NCBI GenBank assembly: GCA_023485185.1
Contig: JAMCZP010000030.1
Location: forward strand, 1 to 10,822
Source: Gammaproteobacteria bacterium
Lineage (GTDB): Bacteria; Pseudomonadota; Gammaproteobacteria; Pseudomonadales; Halomonadaceae
Length of the DNA stretch: 10,822 bases
Direction: 5' to 3'
Within the stretch, counting starts at the first letter, position 1; each line of letters begins with the position of its first letter. Below the pieces are notes generated by a model. It saw nothing but the letters and a program-made list of their open reading frames with translations, made no database searches and was not told where the DNA came from. Position numbers and translations under genes: made by a program. Shown one piece after another: positions 1-7,441 of the stretch.

Positions 1-1
1 C

Positions 2-214
2 GTACCTATCACGCTAGGCTGGCAGCAACTGCCGGTGCCCACAGAAGAGACCGCGCTGCTTAATCTGCACCCCGATATTCCCGACGGTGTAGAAAACTAC
101 TCGCGGATCGCCGAAATCATCAATCAGCATCAACAAGTGCTGGTCGCCAAGCGCGCCTGCTGGCAGCGCTATAAAGAAATGGGCCATGAGGTCGTGCCAC
201 ATAAGCTGGGGTAG
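2..214 (+). CDS. holC: DNA polymerase III subunit chi, C-terminal end (partial)
   Basis: The 5' end lies outside the window; 70 residues and a TAG stop at 212-214 are visible. HolC is the chi subunit of the clamp-loader complex; with psi it links the DNA polymerase III holoenzyme to single-strand binding protein. The visible part has the features of the chi C-terminus: a strand-like ITLGW, a NLHPDIPDG segment, the helix YSRIAEIINQ, and a final helix WQRYKEMGHEVVPHKL. The last resembles the Y/W-R-x-Y-x-x-x-G-H ending of pseudomonad chi proteins. Context supports the call, because holC commonly lies directly upstream of valS in gammaproteobacteria and valS follows here after one inserted gene. 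The assignment is from remembered family resemblance of a fragment, so moderate doubt remains. Confidence 0.75.
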   Translation, partial: VPITLGWQQLPVPTEETALLNLHPDIPDGVENYSRIAEIINQHQQVLVAKRACWQRYKEMGHEVVPHKLG

Positions 215-272
215 GAAGTATTGTTTAGTAAGATTTGGTTTTAAAGCGCATCCATAACAACAATCTATCACT

Positions 273-277
273 GAGGG
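273..277 (+). promoter_or_regulatory. Ribosome binding site deciding the MFS start
   Basis: GAGGG with a 5-base spacer to ATG 283 favours this start over the in-frame TTG at 235, which lacks a comparable site. Confidence 0.75.
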
Positions 278-282
278 CTTCT

Positions 283-1482
283 ATGCTTACCTCGCTACTG
301 ACGCGCTACCCTCTGGCCGTTATTGTTATCGCGCAACTGTTTGGCACCTCGTTATGGTTTAGCGTCAATGGCGTTGGTCTAGCACTACAGGAAGCAGTGG
401 GCCTGAGTGAGAGCGACTTAGGCTTATTAACCATCGCCGTTCAGGCCGGCTTTATTTCTGGCACGCTGCTCATTGCCACCACCGGCCTTGCCGACCGCAT
501 TCGCGCCAGCCACCTGTTTGCGGTGTCTGCTGTTCTCGGCGCGCTGATCAACGCCGCCTTTATTGGCGTGGCCGAAAGCGTAACGCTTGCTGCGGTTGCG
601 CGCTTTGCGACCGGGCTTTGCCTTGCTGGTATCTACCCGCTGGGCATGAAGCTGGTGGTGAGCTGGACGCCCAGTCACGCCGGTGCCGCGCTAGGCTGGC
701 TGGTGGGCATGCTGACACTCGGCATTGCTTCCCCGCACCTGCTGCGTGGTTTAACGCTGAACTTACCCTGGCAGTGGCCGCTGTTACTTGCCTCACTGCT
801 GGCGCTGGTTGCCGCGCTGATGATTTTCAAATTGGGCGTTGGCCCTCACCTGCCAGCCACCGCCAAAAGCGGGCGCCCCTGGGCAGGCTTAGCCGCGTTC
901 AGGCAGCCCCGCTTTCGCGCCGCCGCGTTGGGTTACTTCGGACACTGCTGGGAGCTGTATGCACTTTGGGCGCTGGTGCCGTTTCTGGTCGCCCGCGAAC
1001 TGGAGCGGTTGGGCGTCTCAACTGCCGCCCAACCATGGCTAAGCTTTGTGGTTATCGCACTGGGGTTACCTGGCTGCGTACTAGCGGGTAAATGGAGCCG
1101 CCACATTGGCAGCGACAGGGTGGCCTGTATAGCGCTGGCAATCTCAGGGGCGCTCTGTTTGGTTTACCCATTATTAGCCAGTGCTTCGCCCTGGCTGTTG
1201 CTGGCACTACTTGGCGTATGGGGCGTTAGCGTGATTGCCGATTCTGCACAGTTTTCAGCTCTGGCCAGCGCTACTGCCCCGCCCGAACGCTTAGGCGCGG
1301 CACTGGCGATGATGAATGCGATCGGTTTTGGACTGACGATTCCTTCCATCGCGCTGGTGACTGCGTTGTGGTCTAGCCAATCACTAGCGGTGATTTGGTG
1401 GTTGCTGCCTGGGCCTATCCTGGGCCTGCTTGCCATGCGCGGCTTTTCATCACATAAAATAAATGCTCACAATCCAGCGTGA
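283..1482 (+). CDS. Major facilitator superfamily (MFS) transporter, substrate unknown
   Basis: This predicted inner-membrane secondary transporter has 399 residues, a usual MFS length, with about 12 hydrophobic segments in two sets of six. The loop between segments 2 and 3 carries GLADR (residues 68-72), matching the MFS motif A core G-x-x-x-D-R. A second-half counterpart, GKWSRHIGS, is visible. At residues 220-229 the segment GHCWELYALW resembles the GH-x-WELYA-x-W stretch of a widespread proteobacterial MFS group of unknown substrate. I chose ATG 283 because GAGGG at 273-277 lies 5 bases before it and the first membrane helix begins soon after. An in-frame TTG at 235 would add 16 residues of unlikely polar leader. 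It begins 68 bases after holC; I see no convincing promoter there, so it may be cotranscribed with holC. No substrate can be read from the sequence. Confidence 0.9.
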   Translation: MLTSLLTRYPLAVIVIAQLFGTSLWFSVNGVGLALQEAVGLSESDLGLLTIAVQAGFISGTLLIATTGLADRIRASHLFAVSAVLGALINAAFIGVAESVTLAAVARFATGLCLAGIYPLGMKLVVSWTPSHAGAALGWLVGMLTLGIASPHLLRGLTLNLPWQWPLLLASLLALVAALMIFKLGVGPHLPATAKSGRPWAGLAAFRQPRFRAAALGYFGHCWELYALWALVPFLVARELERLGVSTAAQPWLSFVVIALGLPGCVLAGKWSRHIGSDRVACIALAISGALCLVYPLLASASPWLLLALLGVWGVSVIADSAQFSALASATAPPERLGAALAMMNAIGFGLTIPSIALVTALWSSQSLAVIWWLLPGPILGLLAMRGFSSHKINAHNPA

Positions 1483-1489
1483 GTAGCAC

Positions 1490-1519
1490 CTGACGACCCC
1501 AACCCTCTCGCGTTATACT
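1490..1519 (+). promoter_or_regulatory. Putative sigma70 promoter of valS
   Basis: A -10 box TATACT (1514-1519, 5 of 6 consensus bases) lies 18 bases after a -35-like CTGACG (1490-1495, 4 of 6). Transcription would start near 1526, leaving a leader of about 30 bases before ATG 1556. The element sits just after the MFS stop codon, as expected for an independently transcribed valS. This is a consensus match by eye only. Confidence 0.5.
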
Positions 1520-1555
1520 TGTACACATTTTTTACCAGCTGTGAGCCGACTCTCC

Positions 1556-4402
1556 ATGGAAAAGACCTACCAACCCGAACAGATCGAAACCCGCTGGTAC
1601 GAGCGCTGGGAAGCTGACCACCGTTTCGCCCCCACCGGCCACGGTGAGCCCTTTTCGATCATGATTCCGCCCCCCAATGTGACCGGCAGCCTGCACATGG
1701 GCCACGCGTTCCAGGACACCATTATGGATACCCTGACGCGCTGGAAGCGGATGCAGGGTAACAACACCCTGTGGCAGGTAGGCACCGACCATGCGGGTAT
1801 CGCCACGCAAATGCTGGTTGAGCGCAAGCTGGCCGCGGAAGAAGGAAAAACCCGCCACGACCTCGGCCGCGATGCATTTATCGATAAGGTATGGGAGTGG
1901 AAGCAGGAGTCCGGCGGCCACATTACCCGCCAGCTGCGCCGTATGGGCGCCAGTGTTGACTGGTCTCGCGAACGCTTCACCATGGATGACGGCTTCTACA
2001 AAGCCGTACAAGAAGTGTTTGTTCGCCTGCATGAAGAGAAGCTGATTTACCGTGGCAAGCGTTTGGTTAACTGGGACCCCACGCTGCACACCGCCATTTC
2101 TGACCTGGAAGTGGAAAATAAAGAGCAGCAAGGCAGCTTCTGGCACTTCCGCTACCCGCTGGCCGACGGTGTAAAAACCGATGATGGCAAGGATTACGTG
2201 GTGGTCGCCACCACGCGTCCGGAAACCCTGCTGGGCGATACCGGCGTGGCGGTCAATCCAGACGATGCACGCTACGCCTCCCTGGTCGGCAAGTTTATTG
2301 AACTACCGCTGGTCGGGCGTCGCATTCCAGTGGTCGCCGACGAACACGCCGATATGGAGAAAGGCTCCGGTTGCGTTAAAATCACCCCTGCCCATGACTT
2401 CAACGACTACGAAGTCGGCAAACGCCAAAACCATCTGCTGATCAACGTTTTCTCCAAGGATGCCACCATCCTTGAGAGCGCTGAGATTTTCGATCTAAAA
2501 GGCCAACCTAAGCCTGACGAAGACGCTACCCTGCCCGCCAAGTACGCCGGGCTTGACCGCTTTGAAGCGCGCAAGCAGATCGTCGCGGATATGGATACCC
2601 TTGGCCTGCTGGAGCAGGTTGAGGCTGTTAACAACACTCTGCCTTACGGTGACCGCTCTGGCGATGTCATTGAGCCGCTGCTGACTGACCAGTGGTTTGT
2701 GGCCGTCGAAACACTGGCCAAGCCCGCCATTGAAGCAGTGGAAAACGGCGATATTCAGTTCGTGCCCAAGAACTACGAAAACATGTACTTTGCCTGGATG
2801 CGCGACCTACAAGACTGGTGTATCTCCCGCCAGCTGTGGTGGGGCCACCGCATTCCCGCCTGGTACGACGCCGAAGGCAATGTCTACGTTGGCCGCAGCG
2901 AAGAAGAAGCCCGTGAAAAGCATGAGCTGGGCGCTGATATTGAGCTAACCCAAGACGAAGACGTACTGGATACCTGGTTTAGCTCTGGCCTATGGACCTT
3001 CGGCACCCTCGGCTGGCCGGAACAAACCCCGGAGCTTGAGACTTTTCACCCTTCCAGCGTGCTAGTCACTGGCTTTGACATCATTTTCTTCTGGGTTGCC
3101 CGGATGATCATGATGACCCTGAAGTTCACCAAGCAGGTGCCGTTTAAGACGGTCTACGTACACGGTTTGGTGCGCGATGGCCAGGGCCAGAAGATGTCCA
3201 AATCCAAGGGCAACGTGTTGGACCCCATTGATCTTATCGATGGCATTACGCTGGATGAGCTGCTCGACAAGCGCACCGGCAATATGATGCAGCCGAAACA
3301 GGCCAAGGCGATTGCCAAAGCCACCAAGGATGAATTTAAAGACGGCATTGAAGCCCACGGCACCGATGCGCTGCGCTTTACGTTCCTCTCCCAGGCAACC
3401 ACTGGGCGTGATATCAAGTTTGATATGAACCGTCTGGATGGCTACCGCAACTTCTGCAATAAACTGTGGAACGCCTCACGCTACGTGCTGATGAACGCCG
3501 AAGGCGAAGACTGCGGTATTAGCGGTGAAGAGGTCGAGCTTTCCCTGGCCGACCGCTGGATTATCTCTCAGCTACAGAAAACTGAAGCCCAGGTCACAAA
3601 GGCACTGGACGAATACCGTTTCGACCACGCTTCCCAGGCACTATACGAGTTCATTTGGAACGAGTACTGCGACTGGTATCTGGAACTTTCCAAGCCTGTC
3701 TTATGGGATGAAAATGCCACGGTAGAAGCCAAGCGTGGCACCCGCCGCACACTGGTACGCGTGCTGGAAACCATCCTACGCCTCGCTCACCCAATGATGC
3801 CGTATATCTCAGAAGAGATTTGGCAGCGTGTCGCGCCGCTGGCCGGTGTGTATATGGGGGAAGGTGCGACGATCATGCTGCAGTCCTGGCCAGAAGCCGA
3901 CGAGAGCAAAATCGACGACCAAGCCAGCTTGGACATCGAATGGTTAAAAGGTGTGATTATTGCCGTGCGTAATATTCGCGCTGAGATGAACATCTCCCCC
4001 GGCAAACCTCTCGATGTGCTGCTGACCAAAGGCAAGCCCGAAGACGCCGAGCGCCTGGCGAGCAACCGCCACTTCCTTTCCAAACTGGCTAAGCTGGAGA
4101 GCGTTGCCTGGCTTGAAAACCCAGAGGACGCCCCGCTGTCAGCCACGCAGTTAGTGGGCGATATGGAAGTGCTGGTGCCGATGGCAGACCTAATCGACAA
4201 AGACGCCGAAATCGCTCGCCTCAACAAAGAGATCGAGAAGCAGGACAAACTGATCGGTGGCATCGAGAAGAAACTCGGCAACGACGGTTTTATTGCTAAA
4301 GCACCCGTAGCAGTGGTCGAAAAAGAGCGCGGCAAGCTGGCTGAGTTCCAAGCTACGAAACAACTTCTGGAAGAGCAAAAAGCGAAGATTGAAGCGTTGT
4401 AG
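1556..4402 (+). CDS. valS: Valyl-tRNA synthetase
   Basis: This cytoplasmic class I aminoacyl-tRNA synthetase charges tRNA-Val with valine using ATP. The 948 residues compare with 951 in E. coli, so it is full length. The [13 protein letters not shown] segment holds the HIGH-type ATP site (HMGH, 47-50). The editing domain, which removes mischarged threonine, carries TTRPE at 219-223. KMSKS is at 546-550, followed by the insertion around KRTGNMMQP also found in the E. coli protein, and then the anticodon-binding helical domain. The last 70 or so residues are rich in K, E and L heptads and fit the ValS C-terminal coiled coil. ATG 1556 gives the typical MEKTY start; an in-frame GTG at 1541 would add five residues and has no visible ribosome binding site. 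The site for ATG 1556 is also weak (GTGAG at 1541-1545). Confidence 0.98.
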   Translation: MEKTYQPEQIETRWYERWEADHRFAPTGHGEPFSIMIPPPNVTGSLHMGHAFQDTIMDTLTRWKRMQGNNTLWQVGTDHAGIATQMLVERKLAAEEGKTRHDLGRDAFIDKVWEWKQESGGHITRQLRRMGASVDWSRERFTMDDGFYKAVQEVFVRLHEEKLIYRGKRLVNWDPTLHTAISDLEVENKEQQGSFWHFRYPLADGVKTDDGKDYVVVATTRPETLLGDTGVAVNPDDARYASLVGKFIELPLVGRRIPVVADEHADMEKGSGCVKITPAHDFNDYEVGKRQNHLLINVFSKDATILESAEIFDLKGQPKPDEDATLPAKYAGLDRFEARKQIVADMDTLGLLEQVEAVNNTLPYGDRSGDVIEPLLTDQWFVAVETLAKPAIEAVENGDIQFVPKNYENMYFAWMRDLQDWCISRQLWWGHRIPAWYDAEGNVYVGRSEEEAREKHELGADIELTQDEDVLDTWFSSGLWTFGTLGWPEQTPELETFHPSSVLVTGFDIIFFWVARMIMMTLKFTKQVPFKTVYVHGLVRDGQGQKMSKSKGNVLDPIDLIDGITLDELLDKRTGNMMQPKQAKAIAKATKDEFKDGIEAHGTDALRFTFLSQATTGRDIKFDMNRLDGYRNFCNKLWNASRYVLMNAEGEDCGISGEEVELSLADRWIISQLQKTEAQVTKALDEYRFDHASQALYEFIWNEYCDWYLELSKPVLWDENATVEAKRGTRRTLVRVLETILRLAHPMMPYISEEIWQRVAPLAGVYMGEGATIMLQSWPEADESKIDDQASLDIEWLKGVIIAVRNIRAEMNISPGKPLDVLLTKGKPEDAERLASNRHFLSKLAKLESVAWLENPEDAPLSATQLVGDMEVLVPMADLIDKDAEIARLNKEIEKQDKLIGGIEKKLGNDGFIAKAPVAVVEKERGKLAEFQATKQLLEEQKAKIEAL

Positions 4403-4436
4403 TGTTTGCTTAAGTGATTGCTAGTCGCTAAACGGA

Positions 4437-4460
4437 AGGCGGCATCAAGCGGTGCCGCCT
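4437..4460 (+). terminator. Stem-loop after valS, possible weak terminator or leader hairpin
   Basis: AGGCGGCA (4437-4444) and TGCCGCCT (4453-4460) are perfect 8-base inverted repeats around an 8-base loop. The stem is GC-rich but is followed only by GTATTTGG, not a clean T run, so intrinsic termination would be inefficient. The hairpin ends 6 bases before the ribosome binding site of the next gene, so it could instead affect read-through or translation of that gene. Confidence 0.5.
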
Positions 4461-4477
4461 GTATTTGGAGTTTGCGT

Positions 4478-5050
4478 ATGTCGACGTGCTGGATAATTGC
4501 AGGCCCAAACGGTGCGGGTAAAACAACGTTTGCCTTTGAGTACCTTCCACAAGTCGCTAATGGCTCTCGTTTTGTAAATGCTGACCTAATTGCTGCTGGA
4601 CTCTCTCCATTTGCACCAGAAAAAGAGCTCATGGCGGCAAGCCGTTTATTTCTCAAAGAGCTTGAAGAGTGCATCCGCGCAAAAGATGACTTTGCCTTCG
4701 AGACCACACTTTCTGGCATCACTTATCTTCAAAAAATTGACCAGTTGCGTAGTAGCGGATGGCATGTGGTGCTATTTTACCTAGCGCTACCCAGTGTTGA
4801 GATGTCGCACTTGCGAGTTGCTGAACGGGTTTTGCACGGCGGGCATAACATACCTAAAAGAGATATAGAACGGCGCTTTCCTCGTAGCCTTTCAAATCTC
4901 CTAAGACACTATAGTTACGCTGTGGACGAATGCCTTTGCTTTATGAATAGTGGTATAGAACCAGAACCCGTCTTCGAGCAACAAGGTCAGATCCGACATA
5001 TCATTCAGCATGAGTATTACCAACACCTCTTGGAGGTAGCCACATCGTGA
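4478..5050 (+). CDS. Zeta-toxin-like P-loop kinase / AAA-family ATPase
   Basis: This 190-residue cytoplasmic nucleotide-binding protein starts almost directly with a Walker A motif, GPNGAGKTT (9-17). Further conserved-looking parts are [12 protein letters not shown] with D36, FAFETTLSG with E75, and the segment from R113 to L141 with RVAERV, GGHNIP and [10 protein letters not shown]. Its positively charged residues fit the lid region of small-molecule kinases. This pattern is that of the chromosomal zeta toxin family proteins; classical zeta toxins phosphorylate UDP-N-acetylglucosamine and are held in check by an epsilon antitoxin. The true substrate here is unknown. ATG 4478 is chosen because GGAG (4467-4470) lies 7 bases before it; the longer frame from 4418 would include the stem-loop and adds nothing recognisable. 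The stop codon overlaps the next start by 4 bases. The GC content is lower than in valS, which suggests acquisition by transfer. Confidence 0.85.
   Translation: MSTCWIIAGPNGAGKTTFAFEYLPQVANGSRFVNADLIAAGLSPFAPEKELMAASRLFLKELEECIRAKDDFAFETTLSGITYLQKIDQLRSSGWHVVLFYLALPSVEMSHLRVAERVLHGGHNIPKRDIERRFPRSLSNLLRHYSYAVDECLCFMNSGIEPEPVFEQQGQIRHIIQHEYYQHLLEVATS
5032..5037 (+). promoter_or_regulatory. Strong ribosome binding site of the 55-residue gene
   Basis: GGAGGT lies inside the end of the kinase gene, 9 bases before the GTG at 5047. It is a near-perfect complement of the 16S rRNA tail and is the main evidence that the short gene is translated. Confidence 0.75.
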
Positions 5051-5214
5051 ATACCAACCGACACACCCCCTCTGCCTTTGCCCAACAAGCCCTAGCTGTA
5101 ATGAAGCAAGCTGTCAGTAAGGAATTAGATCGCAAAAAGCGTTTAGGGCACTATGCTGTTATTTGGAAAGACGGTAAGCCAGTTAAAATTGGCGAAGATA
5201 TTTCCGAGCATTGA
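5047..5214 (+). CDS. Small protein paired with the zeta-like kinase, candidate antitoxin
   Basis: This 55-residue protein starts at GTG 5047, overlapping the kinase stop by 4 bases (GTGA), and is preceded by GGAGGT. The tight overlap implies translational coupling. Residues 9-33 look like a charged amphipathic helix ([20 protein letters not shown]). They are followed by a probable beta hairpin, [15 protein letters not shown] recall similar short proteins with an A-x-x-x-A helix and a W-x-DGK-x-V turn beside zeta-type P-loop proteins in other bacteria, but cannot name a family with confidence. By position and size it may neutralise or regulate the kinase; that is inference. The order is kinase first, the reverse of epsilon-zeta and pezAT operons. 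No DNA-binding domain is evident. Confidence 0.75.
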   Translation: MNTNRHTPSAFAQQALAVMKQAVSKELDRKKRLGHYAVIWKDGKPVKIGEDISEH

Positions 5215-5236
5215 GCATGATACAAAAGAAATCAGC

Positions 5237-5539
5237 ATGATCGATCATACGGGCATCAATGTTGCCAACCTGTCAGCAAGCAAACAATTTTACGAAGCTG
5301 TCTTATCGACGCTGGGATATGTTGTGCGCCTTGATTTTCCAGACGCTGTTGGATTTGGTGCCAGCAATGCAAACCAAGACGATGATCCAGGCGGTAACTT
5401 CTGGATTACCCAAGGCACTCCTTTCAATCCAAGAAGCCACATTGCCTTTCGCGCTGCAAACGAAGCGCAAGTAGTGGCATTTTATGAAGCTGCTCTAGCA
5501 TTTGGAGCTAAAGATAACGAATCGTTCCTGAGGTCTTAA
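5237..5539 (+). pseudogene. Glyoxalase/VOC-family protein, 3'-truncated
   Basis: The protein begins MIDHTGINV and continues with the first beta-alpha-beta-beta-beta module, including S15-K-Q-F-Y and NFWI (54-57). The second module starts at HIAFRA (68-73), with FYEAAL at 82-87 and GAKDN at 90-94. His4 and His68 sit where the two modules usually place metal ligands. Relatives run to about 125-130 residues and end in a segment like HPNYY...DPDGNNIE, which supplies a last strand pair and a Glu ligand. Here the frame stops after 100 residues, just past LRS, so that segment is missing, and I do not find it in the following 20 bases before the convergent gene. A deletion or rearrangement break near 5535-5540 is likely. 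The ribosome binding site is weak. It begins 22 bases after the small gene. The product is probably non-functional, although a short divergent VOC protein cannot be excluded. Confidence 0.7.
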
Positions 5540-5559
5540 TGGATAGAAACGAAGAGGTG

Positions 5560-6159
5560 CTAAAGGTCTCGCTTGTACCGGGCGACCATTTCTTCCTGTG
5601 TTTCTGGAGCGCCGCTGCTCCCGATCTGCTCTTGAAGCATTTGACCCATCGTCGGCAATACCGAGCGCTCACGTTGGCTCTCATCAGCCCAAAGTTGGGA
5701 ACGCATAATAGCCTTGGCACAGTGGAGATAAGCCTCTTCAACAGTCACCTCGACAACCACCTTTGGTACTCGCTGCTCCGTTGCAAAAAGCTGTAACTTA
5801 CTCTCCTCCACCGATAGGTGCGCAACACCGTTTATGCGCAGCGTTTCGTCGACTCCTGGCACGAAAAACAGCAACCCTACCCGGCCGGTCTCAATGATAT
5901 TTTTAAGCGAATCCAAACGGTTATTCCCTGGGGCGTCTGGAATCATCAGAGTAAGATCATCAACCACCTTTACGAAACCTGCCGCTCCCCCGCGTGGCGA
6001 TGCATCAAAGCCCGACGCGTTTCCAGTAGCGATGACCAAAAAGGGTGAAAGCTCGATAAATCGCTGACAATGACGGTCAAGACGCGATAGCTGCTTCTTC
6101 AGCGCCCGCCCCTTTGGCTCAGGATATAGCTGGTATAGCTCTTCAATGGTGCGAATCAT
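5560..6159 (-). CDS. PPOX-type FMN-dependent flavoprotein (pyridoxamine 5'-phosphate oxidase-like)
   Basis: This 199-residue cytoplasmic split-barrel flavoprotein resembles the MSMEG_1061/DR_2398 type of PPOX proteins. Supporting motifs are FLVIATGNASGFDASPRGG (40-58, with SPRG at 54-57), LTLMIPDAPGNNRLDSLKNI (69-88), GLLFFVPG (95-102) and ETLRINGVAHL (105-115). In this superfamily such segments form the barrel and the FMN phosphate site. The C-terminal part, with the AYLHCAKAIMRSQLW helix, is also typical. The natural substrate of this group is not established; a redox or detoxifying role using FMN or F420 is the usual guess. The start ATG (complement of 6157-6159) has a GGGGA ribosome binding site at 6165-6169. 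The gene is convergent with the truncated VOC gene, stops 20 bases from its end, and is divergent from the kinase-transporter operon. Confidence 0.85.
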   Translation of the reverse strand: MIRTIEELYQLYPEPKGRALKKQLSRLDRHCQRFIELSPFLVIATGNASGFDASPRGGAAGFVKVVDDLTLMIPDAPGNNRLDSLKNIIETGRVGLLFFVPGVDETLRINGVAHLSVEESKLQLFATEQRVPKVVVEVTVEEAYLHCAKAIMRSQLWADESQRERSVLPTMGQMLQEQIGSSGAPETQEEMVARYKRDL

Positions 6160-6300
6160 GACTTTCCCCGATAGCGGAAAACAACCCGACGGTAATTAGC
6201 TTGTTAGTATTCACCTATCGCTACTATGCATAACTATTACTCGATATTCTATGCTGCATCACCTCACCTTAATCACTTTTTATTACAAACCGTGTAAGGT

Positions 6301-6309
6301 TGGTATAAG
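6301..6309 (+). promoter_or_regulatory. Putative extended -10 promoter of the kinase-ynjBCD operon
   Basis: TGG followed by TATAAG (6304-6309) matches the extended -10 form TGn-TATAAT with one mismatch. No good -35 box is visible at the usual distance, which extended -10 promoters can tolerate. Transcription would begin near 6316, leaving about 43 bases before ATG 6359. Identified by eye only. Confidence 0.45.
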
Positions 6310-6313
6310 AACA

Positions 6314-6340
6314 GCCACCAAGTGGCACCGCTGATTCAGC
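6314..6340 (+). promoter_or_regulatory. Two adjacent short dyads, possible operator or leader hairpins
   Basis: GCCAC-CAA-GTGGC (6314-6326) and GCTGA-T-TCAGC (6330-6340) are both perfect inverted repeats, 3 bases apart. They lie at and just after the predicted transcription start. They could be half-sites for a repressor, or two small hairpins at the 5' end of the mRNA. Short dyads arise by chance, so confidence is limited. Confidence 0.35.
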
Positions 6341-6358
6341 AACGACACGGACTGCGCT

Positions 6359-7402
6359 ATGCCGACACCTATTGAGGCGCGAGTAGAAGCACTGGCGACC
6401 GAGCTTAAACGGGCCGGAACTGCTTACCGTGAGCTCACGCCAATGTTGGATACTGGGCTGGCTCATGATCACGTATGGATTCAACGTAGTGGTGGTGATG
6501 ACTGGGTGGCGCGGCTGCCGAAGCAAAGCCAGATGAACCTACCGCCTGAAGAAAATCTTGCTTATCAGGCCGCCTGCTATCAGCGCTCTAACCCTGGCGG
6601 GCATACACCGGCGTTACATGGCGTATTGTCGCCTAGCCGCCTGCTGCCACGGGGTGGGCTACTGGTTGAGGCGATCCGTGGCCGCTTGGCGCAATTGCCG
6701 GAAGATTTACCCGCCATCGCGGAAGCCCTAGCCAGCCTGCATCGTCAACCCCTGCCTACTGCCGCCGCGCGGGCACCACTACTAGCCCCGGAAGACCCAT
6801 GGCAGGCGATGGTGGATGAAGTGCGCCGACAGGCTAGCTGGTTAGGCGATGCCCAACTGGCGAATAAGGTCACTCAGCGTATTAAGCAGGAGCTGGACCT
6901 GCTCCCACCTCGCTTAAATGATGCTGCCCCTAAACTGATTAGCTTTGACACCCACCCTGGCAATTTTTTAATCCGTGACGATGGCAGCGCGGTGTTAGTG
7001 GATTTAGAGAAGTGCCGCTATGGTTTGCCGGGTATTGATCTCGCTCACACCTCGCTCTATACCTCAACGACCTGGGATATCAGCAGCCAAGCCGTACTTT
7101 CACTTAATGATGTGATTCACTTTTATCACCGCTGGCAGTCCACCATGGAAGCGTCTCCCGACATTGACACCTTGGTTGCTTGTCGTCGAGCCACTTGGCT
7201 CTGGTCGTTAACCTGGTGTGCTAAATGGCGTGCCCAGCACCTTAACGCCAAAGATGCCCAGCAGCGTGGTGAAGACTGGTCGGCAGAACTCACCGACCCT
7301 CGCGTAATTGACCACGTGCGCGACCGGGTTGAGCACTATCTGTCACTGCCGATTATTGATCATGTACACAGCGAACTTCAGCGCTTACAGGTCACCCTAT
7401 AA
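6359..7402 (+). CDS. APH-fold small-molecule kinase (aminoglycoside phosphotransferase/thiamine-choline kinase-like)
   Basis: This 347-residue cytoplasmic protein belongs by motif to the aminoglycoside phosphotransferase/choline kinase fold. The N-terminal lobe carries HVWIQRSGGDDWVARLP, a plausible nucleotide-binding strand pair with its basic residue. The middle has LLVEAIRG and a helix ending EALASLHRQPLP, as in many APH proteins. The catalytic loop reads SFDTHPGN (195-202) and the metal site VDLEKCRYG (D215, E217). The family loop is usually H-G-D-x-x-x-x-N, so Asp197 and Asn202 are kept but the His is Ser. The end is a long alpha-helical region, usual for the family. It is the first gene of a rightward operon, 39 bases before the YnjB-type binding protein, so its substrate is probably what the transporter imports. 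It could be a metabolite kinase such as one for a vitamin or amino alcohol; antibiotic resistance is unlikely in this context. The ribosome binding site is weak. Confidence 0.8.
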   Translation: MPTPIEARVEALATELKRAGTAYRELTPMLDTGLAHDHVWIQRSGGDDWVARLPKQSQMNLPPEENLAYQAACYQRSNPGGHTPALHGVLSPSRLLPRGGLLVEAIRGRLAQLPEDLPAIAEALASLHRQPLPTAAARAPLLAPEDPWQAMVDEVRRQASWLGDAQLANKVTQRIKQELDLLPPRLNDAAPKLISFDTHPGNFLIRDDGSAVLVDLEKCRYGLPGIDLAHTSLYTSTTWDISSQAVLSLNDVIHFYHRWQSTMEASPDIDTLVACRRATWLWSLTWCAKWRAQHLNAKDAQQRGEDWSAELTDPRVIDHVRDRVEHYLSLPIIDHVHSELQRLQVTL

Positions 7403-7441
7403 ACACAATTTGCCCCCTTATTACCGTCACAGAGGTGCGCC

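Noticed and set aside
215..282. Promoter between holC and the MFS gene
   Set aside because: Candidate -35 and -10 boxes do not reach acceptable spacing; cotranscription with holC is at least as likely.
1532..2146. A 204-codon minus-strand open frame opposite the start of valS
   Set aside because: It lies fully antisense to the HMGH-containing region of valS and shows no domain motifs.
4403..4436. Dedicated promoter for the zeta-like kinase
   Set aside because: The best pair (TTGCTT at 4406 and TAAACG at 4429) matches only 3 of 6 bases in each box, too weak to report.
3787..4722. A 311-codon open frame on the minus strand opposite the end of valS and the start of the kinase gene
   Set aside because: It is antisense to well-supported genes, is rich in Ser, Ala and Arg in a manner typical of antisense frames, and resembles no protein family.
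5237..5248. Perfect 12-base palindrome ATGATCGATCAT over the VOC start codon, and the repeat AGCATGAT at 5214 and 5234
   Set aside because: The palindrome encodes the usual MIDH start of this VOC type, so coding constraint explains it; the 8-base repeat is short enough to be chance.
6160..6358. TPP or other riboswitch in the leader of the kinase-ynjBCD operon
   Set aside because: I searched for the CTGAGA and ACCTGA core motifs of the thiamine riboswitch and found neither; the predicted leader of about 43 bases is too short for most known classes.
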